A stretch of DNA of 64,000 bases, taken from Megamerina dolium (taxonomy: Eukaryota > Arthropoda > Insecta > Diptera > Megamerinidae). Where the stretch lies: assembly GCA_963854835.1 (NCBI GenBank), contig OY978525.1, positions 87,621,171 to 87,685,170 on the forward strand, written 5' to 3'. A program made the position numbers and the translations under genes. A model generated the notes under the pieces. The model saw only the letters and a program-made list of their open reading frames with translations, made no database searches and was not told the DNA's origin. Below, piece after piece: positions 12,481 to 22,774 of the stretch (positions are counted from its first letter, which is position 1; each line of letters starts with the position of its first letter).

Positions 12481-13609
12481 CGATTTAGGTTTAAAGTCCC
12501 AGAAGGAGAGGCAGTTTTTTAGTGTCAGCAAAGGCACACAGTGGTAATGATAGTTTGGGTTAGTGGATAATCCATTTTGTTACTTTCTTACCGCAAAAAG
12601 AAAACTACGACCACTACTAAAATTGGTGTAGTTAATTAAGTAATCAAATATACCTAAAACTACTAGTACTACCGCTACTACTAATGGTATTGCTAATACG
12701 CGATTATTATTATTACTACTGCTACTAGTACTACTACAACTATCGTTGTTACAGCAACTATGTATATATTACATATCAATAAGCAAATAGTAAAATACAT
12801 CACTTAAGTGAATTATGCACCTTTCTCTCAAAGAATAATTCAATAAAGATATAAATTGTTTATTTTATGCAACGTGTAACGTGTTGACATGAAATATATT
12901 TATAAACATTACACAGCATTTGCACAGTATTTGTTTTCGAATATATACAATACAAAATAAAAATAAAAAGAAACAACAACTACTTGAATTTCACCTGCTC
13001 TCATATGTACCATATGTAGTTTTAGTTATTTGTATGTTAGCTTTGAGTGAGAAATAACAGCATCATAAAATTTCATAAGATGTTGTAACGTGAAAGTTGT
13101 TGCGAAAAAAAAAAGAAAAAATTCATACTCTTATGTATATACCGGCAACACACACAAGTAAAAGTTGCACAATTGCAAGAAGAGCAAAAGTCGTGCATGT
13201 AGTAACAACAACATTAATAGCAGAAACATGAACGAAAATTTTAGAATTCATTGAATTTTAAAACATAACAATAAAGCACTCAAGTATTTTTCTACATTTA
13301 CTCATCTCTACTGGCTGCGATGTGACATCGCTTGTTGATATTCCTATGTACTTACATAAGAGTACATGAATATGTATATAATATGTATATTTATATTCTT
13401 ATGTCTAGTCTGTGCATCTACTTTGCAACCTGCAGCATACAGAAGGGAAAGAATAAAGTGAAACACGGAAAAAAATTGCACGCGCATAACAACTGGTATT
13501 GCAGTTGCTGCTGTCTAGCTACATTAATTATATTTTAGTACTACAACGAACTAAACTAACACTAGGGAAGCTATGTGTGTGAAATTTCTAACTTGATGAT
13601 TTTGCCAAT
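12481..13609. other. AT-rich noncoding DNA with ACT-type repeats
   Basis: Imperfect ACT/CTA trinucleotide runs near 12608-12740. No gene seen. Confidence 0.55.
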
Positions 13610-15250
13610 GTGATAAACAGAAAAACCCTGCGTGCAGGCGCAACGCGAGCTGTTAAGGAGCGGTATAGAGAGAAAAGGAGTGCAGAGAGACGTCTTTTCA
13701 GGCGCAAGAAGAGGGAGTTGGAAAGACGCGAGTGTGAGGAGATAGAGATGTGTACCGACAAGAATGAGACTCGAAAATTCTTTGAAAAGATCAAGCGCCT
13801 GAGTGGAGGTTTAAATCCCGGAGCCTCTTCTTGTCGTGATGGAAATGGGAATCTGGTTACGGATGTCCAGAGTGTACTGAGCCTATGGAGGGAACACTTC
13901 TCCACGTTACTGAATGGCGATGCTACGAACAATTCCGCCAGTGGAGGAGTTTGCCCGATAACCCCAATTACAGATGATGGTGTTGATATTCCACCACCCG
14001 ACTATGACGAGGTTGAAACGGCCATTTTAAGGCTGAAGAACAACAAAGCTGCAGGTGCTGATGGCCTGCCTGCCGAGTTGTTTAAGACCGGAGGCGATGA
14101 GCTGCTCACCCGCATGCACCAGCTCATAAGCAGAATATGGTCGGATGAAAGCATGCCTGATGATTGGAGGCTCAGTGTTCTCTGTCCTGTACATAAAAAA
14201 GGAGACCCCACAAGTTGCGCCAACTACCGTGCAATAAGTCTCCTGAGCATCGCATACAAGGTTCTATCGAGCGTACTGTGTGAAAGGTTGAAGCCCATGC
14301 TCAACAACCTGATTGGGCCTCGTCAGTGTGGCTTCAGACCTGGTAAATCCACCATCGACCAGATTTTCACACTGCGCCAAATCCTCGAGAAGACCCAAGA
14401 AAAACAGATCGACACACACCACCTATTTGTTGATTATAAAGCCGCTTTCGACAGTCCGGTAAGGGATTACCTCTACGCAACAATGTCTGAGTTCGGTATT
14501 CCTGCAAAGCTCATTCGACTTTGTAGAATGACACTGCTTAACTCCCGTTGTGCAATGAAAATTGGGAAGGACCTCTCCGCTCCGTTTAATACCGAACGGG
14601 GTTTCAGACAAGGTGATTCGTTATCGTGCGCCTTCTTCAATCTTATTATGGAGAAAATAATACGAGCTGCTGATCTACGACATAATGGCACTATCTTCAA
14701 CAAAAGTGTCATGCTGTTAGCGTATGCCGACGATATTGACATAATCGGCATGAACACGCGAGCAGTCAGTGCAGCATTCTCAGAGTTGGAAAGAGAGTCG
14801 CGTCGGATGGGTCTCACGGTGAACGAGGGCAAGACGAAGTATCTAGTGTCAACAAACAAAGAGTCCCGGCGTCTTGGAGAGCACGTCACTGTTGACAACT
14901 ACGCTTTTGAAGTAGTAAGGGACTTTGTCTATCTTGGAACCAGCATTAACAGCAGTAATGACGTCAGCTTGGAGATCATGCGTAGGATAACTCTTGCTAA
15001 CAGGTGTTACTTTGGGCTGGGTAAGCAATTGAGAAGTCGAGCCCTCTCTCGAAGAACGAAAACTACACTCTACAAGTCCCTCATCATGCCTGTCCTAACA
15101 TATGGCGCTGAACCCTGGACAATTTCCACCTCCGATGAGCGAATGCTTGGAGTTTTCGAGAGAAAAGTCCTACGCAAGATCTTTGGACCTATTTGGCGCC
15201 AGCTAGCGAAGAACAGAGATGGCTGGCGAAGCATGTTATTTTCGGCCTAA
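13610..15250 (+). pseudogene. RTE reverse transcriptase, open frame lacking endonuclease and an 84-residue C-terminal block
   Basis: A 546-codon open frame. The first codon (GTG in the flank at 13610) is not a real start, and the first ATG inside is in EMCTDKNE. It carries all RT motifs: NKAAGADGLPAELF, PVHKKGDPTSCANYR, FRPGKSTIDQI, HHLFVDYKAAFDS, RGFRQGDSLS and LAYADDIDIIG. The C-terminal segment from CVGGEYRIRYN through TALGISN is deleted, which removes the LRWLGHVERM and GRRRRGRPNLRW motifs. The frame is otherwise uninterrupted, so the copy is young. Without an endonuclease or promoter it is presumably dead. Confidence 0.9.
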
Positions 15251-15293
15251 ATCGATATTCGGTTGTTATGACCACATAAGTAAGTAAGTAAGT
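13620..15293 (+). mobile_element. 5'-truncated RTE-clade LINE with internal deletion and 7-bp target duplication
   Basis: Plus-strand copy flanked by ATAAACA (13613-13619 and 15294-15300). It starts in the linker upstream of the RT and ends in the family 3' end plus AGTA repeats (15278-15293). The coding region has lost exactly 252 nt near 15191, between GPI and WRQLAKN of the intact protein, with the frame preserved. Confidence 0.94.
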
Positions 15294-15373
15294 ATAAACA
15301 TTTTCAAGAGATTGCCAATTTAGGATTGATTGCAGATTTGACTGATTGTATTAAAACACTTTAAGTCATTGTA

Positions 15374-16551
15374 CGGGGTGATTTTTGCAGAGTTTGCAGA
15401 TTTGATAAAAAAAACATAAAATTTAGAGAAATGTATGAAATCTTTATTTGAGTCGATAGAACGATCTATATAATTCAATGTTTAGAGATGATTTCATGTA
15501 AATGTTGACCGCGGTTGCGCATTAAATGGTTCATACGCTGGGTCCAATTTTGTCATACCCTCTCCAACATATCGGCCGGTATCTCACGAATAAATTCTTC
15601 AATATTGCATCAACCGTTTCGGGCTTGTCGCTATAGACATGAGCCTTAACATAGCTCCACAATAAATAGTCTAAAGGCGTTAAGTCGCACGATCTAGGCG
15701 GCCAATTGACCGACCCCAAACGTGAAATAAACTGTTTACCGAACTCGCCTCTCAATTGGGCCATTGTTTCGCGTGCTGTGTGACATGTGGAACCGTCTTG
15801 TTGAAACCACATGTCTGCCAAGTCCAGCTCATCCATTTTGGACAAAAAAAAGTTTGTAGTCATCGCACGGTAGCGTTCGCCATTCATAATAACGTTCCTA
15901 CCTTCGTCATCTTTGAAAAAGTACGGTCCCATAATCCACACCAAACACTGCATTTTTCGGGATGCATTAGCAATTCTTGCAATGCTTCTGGCTGCTCTTC
16001 ACACCAAATACGGCAATTTTGATTGTTCCCATATCCATTCAACCAGAAATGTGCTTCGTCGCTGGACAAAATTTTCCAATAAAAAAGTGGATCTTCATCC
16101 AACTTTGCTAGCGCCCATTTAACAAAAGTTAGCCGTTACACCCAAATCCTTTCGCAAAATTTTCCACGTAGTGCCGTAACAGAGGCCCAATTGATGCGAA
16201 CGGCGCCGAATCGGTAATTCACGGTCATCTACAACACTGGCGGATACAGCTGCGATATTTTCCTCTATCCGCACACTACGTATCCATGTTGGTGGTTTAA
16301 TGTCGAATAATGTAAATTTGATGCGAAATTTAGTCACAAGATTCCGAATAGCCGCCTCAGAAGTCGTCCAAACTGACCATAAAATGGAAGAAGTGCACGA
16401 TGCACTTTCTTAACCGAGCATGCATTTTTATTATAAAATTCAATAATCTGCAAGCGTTGTTCGATTGTAAGTCGATTCATGGTTAAATTATAGACATGTT
16501 ACACGAAAACAGCTGAGCTGCCAAAAAGAAAGTTGCCAAAAGATCACCCTG
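15374..16551 (-). mobile_element. mariner-type transposon (DD41D), TA-flanked
   Basis: An 1178-bp element bounded by TA (15372-15373 and 16552-16553). Its imperfect inverted termini begin CGGGGTGAT on the left and CAGGGTGAT on the right end read inward. It carries a single degenerate transposase on the minus strand. It is distinct in sequence from the rosa-type copy at 19820-21069, although both have the same catalytic spacing, so two lineages of one superfamily coexist here. Confidence 0.9.
15531..16480 (-). pseudogene. DD41D mariner transposase, frameshifted
   Basis: The start MNRLTIEQRLQIIEFYNKN lies at 16480 (minus). It begins a helix-turn-helix region, followed by NIAAVSASVVDDRELPIRRR (16119-16337). 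The catalytic part has LSSDEAHFWLNGYGNNQN (15884-16102), WFQQDGSTCHTARE and WPPRSCDLTPLDYLLW (15531-15953). I count 41 residues between the second Asp (QQD) and the last Asp (PLD). The frame changes several times and the C-terminal end is truncated or scrambled after VHVYSDKP-like sequence, so it is inactive. Confidence 0.88.
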
Positions 16552-16553
16552 TA

Positions 16554-17209
16554 CATACGTCTATGAATTTGGAAAGAATCGCTTTGGTTAGTATTGAATA
16601 AGGGTTTATTGCCCAATATATTATAGGATATATAATCGGAGAATGGTTAATGAAACAACCATTAGGAATGCAGAGTCAATTTTTTGGAACCCCCTACTAT
16701 AGAAGAATTATATTCGATTCTGTTTATAATTTTCATATGGTTATCAAATCTACAATTACGAATGAATTATTTCAAAATTTAGTTTAGTACCGTCATCTTA
16801 TGTTTTAACCGAGTAGGCGTAGAATGCATTTAGTTTACTTTTTGGTAAATTTAACAATGTTATGCTGGAACTATAATATCTTCTACATCATCTTAGCTTT
16901 TATTCTTTTTGGGAGTGTATATGTACTGTTAGTGTTGTAATATTCGCTCCTCGTGTTCATGTGCTCTTATTCACTGTACTGTTTAAGCACATACCTATGC
17001 GATTGCATATATACGTATATTAACAGAGAATGTACGTATATGTGTACATATGTATATATATGTTTGTATGCATGCAATTCCTTAATGAATGCTGCATATT
17101 GTCCTTGTCATCGCTGTCATTGTCGTACTTCATCGTTAGTTTGGCAAAAGTTCAATTTTGTGTGAACAAAAAAAAAAAAAGACAAATTTTTTAAGCAAAA
17201 TCGCAGACA
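16554..17209. other. AT-rich noncoding DNA
   Basis: No gene or repeat recognised beyond TATG/CATA-rich sequence near 17010-17065 and an A tract at 17168-17180. Confidence 0.55.
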
Positions 17210-17211
17210 TA

Positions 17212-17709
17212 CATTCTGTCAAATAAGTACCCAGAAATTCTCATTTTTAATTTTCCCTCTGAGAATATTTCAAAAAATTTTTTTTTCCAGGTTGGCACAA
17301 CTGTCAGCCACTATTCTTTGAATTTTTATTGTTATGTGTCATTACTAGGAAAAAAATATCGAACAAAGACAAATATCGAACGAAGTTTTCGACATGGTTG
17401 AACCACCAAATGTTTTTTTCAACATTTCCAACGTTTTGGCACAAGAAATTTCGTTTGAAACACAAAATTTCACACAAAATTTCACAAAATTTCACAAATT
17501 TCCATAGTAAAAATCGCAACGCACACAAAATGTTGACTTGTTCCTAATGACGCCGTAACCAAACTAAATGAAATGACATAGCAATAAAAATTCACAGAAT
17601 AGTGGCTGATAGTTGTGCCAACCTGGGAAAACAAATTTTTTTGAAATATTCTCAGAGGGAAAATTAAAAATGAGTATTTCCAATTTCCGGGTACTTATTT
17701 GACAGAATG
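17212..17709. mobile_element. Fold-back MITE with ~135-bp inverted repeats, TA-flanked
   Basis: The two ends (about 17212-17343 and 17570-17709) are long, nearly complementary arms starting CATTCTGTCAAATAAGTACC. They include the block GGTTGGCACAACTGTCAGCC. They are separated by a ~225-bp centre rich in AAATTTCACA repeats. TA dinucleotides sit immediately outside both ends (17210-17211 and 17710-17711), which suggests mobilisation by a Tc1/mariner transposase. It has no coding capacity. Confidence 0.85.
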
Positions 17710-17711
17710 TA

Positions 17712-18255
17712 TATACATGTATAGAGATATACATATGCACATATACTAGAAATCATATACCTACATATGTTCGTACATACATATATACGTTATATGATTC
17801 CCTATTATTTTTGCTATGCAGTTTATAGTAAATCATACATCATCATACTCATATGTACATTTTAGTATATAATGGTAGTGTGGAAGTATTTATATATGTA
17901 CATATGTACATACATATACAACGAGAACATTCTGCACAAATGGTGATGTAATCTAAAAAGCGGTTTTTGTGGTAAATTTGAATGTGGCAAAATGATAATG
18001 AAGCACTTTTAAGTGATGGTTTTTGTACGAAATGATTTGTTGCTTGGTTGGCTGGTTGGTTGCTTGGGGTTAGTTGGTTGGGTGATTTGTGTTTAGTACT
18101 TATTTAAGTAATTTAAAAATCATTTATATGCAAGTGTAAGAGTGCAAGAGTAAAATATTCGTTTTCAGGTGATGAAGAAGAAAATATGAAATTTCAATAC
18201 ATTTGTATTTTGCTTGAGCTTTGTATTGTTTTATGCAATCGAACTGTAAACAGGA
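17712..18255. other. AT-rich noncoding DNA
   Basis: ATAC/ATGT-rich sequence and a (TTGG)-rich tract near 18042-18080. No gene seen. Confidence 0.55.
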
Positions 18256-18265
18256 TATGAAGTAT

Positions 18266-18608
18266 GTGGGTGCCGTAGCTTATTGGACTTCTGATATCTG
18301 TAGGTCGTGGGTTCAATCCCCGGCTGAAGCATAACAAACTTGATATCGAAAAGATTTTTCTTTCGAACGGTACCCACCTGTCGGCAAGCAATTGGTAACA
18401 ATTTCCCATGGAAAGCTTTCAAAAGAACTATGTGACAAAGCTCAGAAAAAGTGATGTTGCAAGAGTTCTGCCGTTTGGAACTGGCTAAAATAAATAGGTC
18501 CCTTCTAATACTGTCCAAAATTTAACATACACAACAGTAATGGAAGAGAAGCTCGACCAATGTGCCCTTCGGGGCTCATAAGTGCCACATATTTATTTTT
18601 TTTTTATT
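18266..18608 (+). mobile_element. tRNA-derived SINE with perfect 10-bp target duplication
   Basis: Full-length copy flanked by TATGAAGTAT (18256-18265 and 18609-18618). The head GGGTGCCGTAGC is intact and the B box GGTTCAATCCC is perfect. The A box and anticodon arm carry a ~15-nt deletion. The tail is GCCACATA (18584-18591) followed by TTTATTTTT. This copy fixes both boundaries of the family. Confidence 0.95.
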
Positions 18609-18618
18609 TATGAAGTAT

Positions 18619-19819
18619 CACATTTTTGGAATCAATATAAAAAAAACTTGATAGTGTTCTTACAATTTTTAATATATCGCGAATTAGGTGAATTATTAAA
18701 TTTTTAATATTTTTTTAGTTTCTTGTTTTTATCGTTTAATAACGATGATAGTAGTGAAATAAAATACTATGTTCATCCCATGATGATGCAGAAGAAAATG
18801 GATGAGCAAATGTTAGAGTCATAGAGGGCTGTAGAGAATGTGGAATAGCATATAAAACAATAGTTGTGCAAGTTTTATGACTAATCTCGCATATTTGATA
18901 TCTTTGAATGCCAAAAAGTTATTTAAAATAGAAAGTGAAGATAGAGCTTCTTCCCAACTGCTTCCGAGGTGTATTATTGATATAAAGCATCAGAATAGAG
19001 ATTTTACGAAATTCCTTCCAACTACTGAGTTTACTAAAAGAGTAGCAATTCAAAGTATTTATATTTTATAAAGTTAAGCGTTTGAAATGTCTATTTATCT
19101 TTTATGGAGGTCATTAGATTTGTGGTTTGAAAAGCACTTTATTTTTCAATACAATGCTCTCCATCAAAGAATGTTTTAAGGTTTGGAAACGATAAAAGTT
19201 TTTGTGAACCAAATCTTGTGAATAAGGTAGTTGTTTAAGCAATTTAGCTTAACTCAAAGAATTCGGGCGGCACTTGCACTTCTTCCACTAAAATCAAATG
19301 AGTTCATATATTTATATATTTAGATTCTTTTTGCAATTAGGATTATATACACTTTAATTGGTGTAAAGTTGAAAATGAAGGAGGAAACTACTTTAATACT
19401 TCCAACATATTTCTGCGATGCTCGGTCTCCAGATAAAACTCTCAATATTAAGATTCTAATCGCTGCACATACGCAGTTTTTCCTTTGCATGAATAATAAG
19501 GACTTTTGTGCTGTAGTGCATATGACAAGTTTCACACACTACGACACATTCTAGACTCACAAAAGAGGAAGGAAAGTAATATACTTAATATTTGAAAATT
19601 GCTGATTAAAAAAAATATATTTTGAAAAATATTTATAAATATTTAATGATTTATTGAAATCAGCCCACATTTTCATCATAAATATTTTTAGTTATTTCAT
19701 TTTGCATACAAGCACCTGGGTTTAATACCGTATTATTCAGAATATACGAAAAAAATTTGTTATTGGTAAAAATATGATATATTGTATATTTCATATGAAA
19801 ACATTTTAATATAACATAA
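18619..19819. other. AT-rich noncoding DNA
   Basis: Short open frames (for example 18877-19071) show no recognisable domain. No repeat seen. Confidence 0.5.
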
Positions 19820-21069
19820 AGGGTTATCCATTTCGCGGTTTCAAAAGTATAGGGCTAGAATTCGACATCTGTCAAACTGAGTTGTTAAAACAATTTCTTT
19901 CTTTTTCAGTTCAAAGTCTGACATTTGCGAAAATGGATCGCTTAACTATCGCACAACGCATTAAAATTGTAAAAACCTACTACAAAAATGGTGATTCTGC
20001 CACAGCCACATATCGTGCTTTAAGAGGAGATTATCGTTTACATAATCGTCCAACTACTCAAGCAATTGGCAAAATTGTGAAGAAATATGAAGAGACTGGA
20101 TCGGTTACAGATATTGTAAGGCCTGTGCATCATCGTTTCGCTCGTACCACCGAAAATATCGCTGCTGTAAGTGAAAGTGTTGCCGAAGACCCGAATGTGT
20201 CAATTCCTCGTCGTTCTCAGGAATTAGTACTGTCTTACGGCACATTATGGCGTATTTTGCATTTGGATCTACACCTACAATCCAGCTCACACAACAACTG
20301 AAGCCAGCTTGAACAACAGGCGGTGGACGTCGATTTTTCGAACAAAATTTTCTTCAGCGACGAAGCACATTTCTCACTCGGTGGGTATGTTAACAAACAA
20401 AATTGTCGTATTTGGGGTTCTGAGAATCCTCAAGTAATTGAAGAGAGGCCACTACATCCACAAAAAGTCACTGCTTGGTGCGCTCTTTGGTCCGGAGGTG
20501 TGTTTGGACCTTATTTCTTCGAAAACGACGATGGAACGACTGTCACCGTCAATTCGGAGCATTATGGTCATATGATAACCAACTTTTTTTCGCCTGCTAT
20601 TGAAGAATACGACTTAGAGAATAAATGGTTTCAACAAGACGGTGCCACATGCCACACAACTCGAGCGAATATGGCTTTATTGCAAGAGACATTATCTGGC
20701 CGCGTAATTTCTCGTCGTGGCGATATCAAGTGGCCACCAAGATCATGCGATTTGACACCGCTTGACTTTTTTGTGTGGGGCTACGCGAAAGACCGTGTTT
20801 ATGCAGATAAACCTTTAACTCTTGAGCACATAAAAACCAACATTCGTTATAGATGAGATACCGCCTAATATGTGTCAAAAAGTGGTCGAAAATTACCTCA
20901 AAAGAATCGATGCTTGCAACAATTCGTGTGGTGGTCATTTAAATGATGTAGTATTTCACACATAATGTCAACGTTCAAACTTTATAATAAAAAAGAAATA
21001 TCATGATAAAAAATATTTTATATGTGTTTTATTTACATTTACTTTTGAAACCGCAAAATGGATAACCCT
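19820..21069 (+). mobile_element. rosa-type mariner (DD41D), complete termini
   Basis: A ~1250-bp element with 29-bp inverted repeats: AGGGTTATCCATTTCGCGG at the left (19820-19848) and its near-perfect complement at 21041-21069. A TA overlaps and follows the right terminus. The interior holds one transposase gene with two frameshifts and a small deletion. The same left end occurs on the minus strand at 1-290. Ceratitis rosa is, from memory, the type source of this mariner lineage. Confidence 0.93.
19933..20965 (+). pseudogene. rosa-type mariner transposase, two frameshifts
   Basis: The start at 19933 gives MDRLTIAQRIKIVKTYYKN, preferred over the in-frame ATG at 19882, which lies in the leader. 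An N-terminal paired helix-turn-helix region follows (RPTTQAIGKIVKK, SIPRRSQELVLSYGTLWRIL). Near 20290-20310 a deletion and frameshift remove roughly the QRRRY linker. The catalytic domain continues at 20323 with IFFSDEAHFSLGGYVNKQNC, WFQQDGATCHTTRA and WPPRSCDLTPLDFF. The second and third Asp are 41 residues apart. A second frameshift at ~20848 separates the C-terminal end (MCQKVVENYLKRIDACNN, stop 20963-20965). All three catalytic Asp are present, but no complete protein can be read. Confidence 0.92.
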
Positions 21070-21070
21070 A

Positions 21071-22394
21071 TCATATCCCATATCACCCATATCATATAGT
21101 GCGTAGTATGACTATATAATTGCCATTACTGCGTATACGACATGAATACCTTAATTACTTAAGTACTATATATGTATAGTACATACATATGAACAACGGT
21201 ATCGAAGACTATGTGGCCCTACTTGTATATCGTATCTGAAGGTTATTATAAGAGATGCTGTTGTGTTACCGCCACTATTGGTGAGCCGTTGCTTGCGTGT
21301 ATGCTCACTTAAGCAGTGCTTATATTTAGATGCTGAAATATGGTTTGTAAAATGTCTTTGTGCGAAAGTTAATATGTCTACCATATACATACAAGCATAG
21401 ATTTATATATTATGTATGTATGTTCAGTGTCATTTCTGGATATGAAACGATTTAATATATTGACCGCAATACAATATTCATGCAAGAGATTCACGGATGT
21501 ACCTACTATGAATATCGTATATAGTTACTAATGTAAATAGAGTGGTAACACCACGATGTTGCACTCACTTACTTTTGGAATATATTACAGTATTTGTATT
21601 AGAAGTAGTAATGCCAACAAGAAGTACACAATAACTGTCTATATACTAACGTGTACTGTATGCATGCATTGTATATTGAGAATACCCTGTATCGCATTGA
21701 GCGATCATACTCAATGTAGGTGATTGATCGAGAATGGAGTAGCATGTATATTGTTGTGTACATTTCTTAATTTGTATGTATCTTTTATTATTATTCTTGA
21801 CGGGGTATTTAACTCGACCAAATGGTTTTTTTAAACGTAGACTACTAACAGTTATACCATCTTTTGTCAGCTTGTTCTGCTTTAGTGCTGTGGTTACACT
21901 CCGAAATCTGGTATATACCCAGAGATGTCCTCCAGAATATGTTAGAGCTCTCAGGGCGAATATCTCTCTTCGTCAAATATTGTATCATCTTATAATACCT
22001 TTTTTAAAACCCTGATAATTAGCTTTTGTTAAGAGGGATAAAAAAAAAAAATAAAAATAAAAACAAAAACCAACAGAGCAAGAGGTCAAACTGTGAATAT
22101 GGATTGAATTTCTTTTGAATTGATTAAATCATAACGTCAAGTGTAAAGTACTTAAAGCAAAAGTATTGAGTATCATTATAAAGGTATACATATGTAGTTA
22201 TAATCGGTGTAGTACTTGCCATAGTGCCATAGACTACGTCCTACCCTACAAAAAATGCGACTTGTCCCGGATCAGTCGCAAAGGAACATGCGACTAACCG
22301 TACTTTTGATCTCTTTATATGGAGTGAACTGTTCCCTTTTTTTCGAGCATGTTTTATGAAGAAACTAATTGTACTCTTCTATACCCGTACGAGT
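21071..22394. other. AT-rich noncoding DNA
   Basis: A 79-codon frame at 21776-22015 has no recognisable domain. A motif CCCTACAAAAAATGCGAC at 22242 resembles, inverted, the sequence at 23255-23275, but I could not establish an element. Confidence 0.45.
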
Positions 22395-22406
22395 ATAAAT
22401 GTGGAT

Positions 22407-22762
22407 TCTTCTCCTTCTTATGTGGCCATAACAACTGATGATCGTTTTAGGCCGAACATATAATGCGGAACTATTTGCGTTGATGGCGAGTATCGAATAA
22501 GATACAACGATGAGCTGTATGAGCTGTACGCTGGCATTGACATAGTCAGGCGAATCAAAATCCAGCGGCTGCGCTGGCTGGATCATGTCGAGCGAATGGA
22601 AGAAGCCGCTGGAGGACGCAGAAAAAGAGGAAGACCAAACCTCCGTTGGAAGGACCAATTGTTGGGTAACATGGCGGCGCTTGGCATATCCAATTGGCGC
22701 CAGCATGCGAAGAACAGAGAAGACTGGCGCCGCATTATATGTTCGGCCTAAATCGATCAAAA
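22407..22762 (-). mobile_element. RTE-related LINE insertion with 5' inversion (twin priming) and 12-bp target duplication
   Basis: Flanked by ATAAATGTGGAT (22395-22406 and 22763-22774). From 22407 to ~22467 the minus strand carries an RTE 3' end (CCGCATTATATGTTCGGCC ... GTTATGGCCACATAAG plus an AGAAGGAG tail). From ~22469 to 22762 the plus strand carries the C-terminal coding part (YLRWRVSNKIQR-type frame, GGRRKRGRPNLRWKDQ, NWRQHAKNREDWRRIICSA). The two segments face each other and overlap by ~30 bp. Sequence differences from the other RTE copies (NREDWRRII against NRDGWRSML) mark a second RTE subfamily. Confidence 0.9.
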
Positions 22763-22774
22763 ATAAATGTGGAT

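Noticed and set aside
17463..17500. Short direct repeats (AAATTTCACA) as a CRISPR-like array
   Set aside because: Units are ~10 bp with almost no spacers, inside a eukaryotic MITE.
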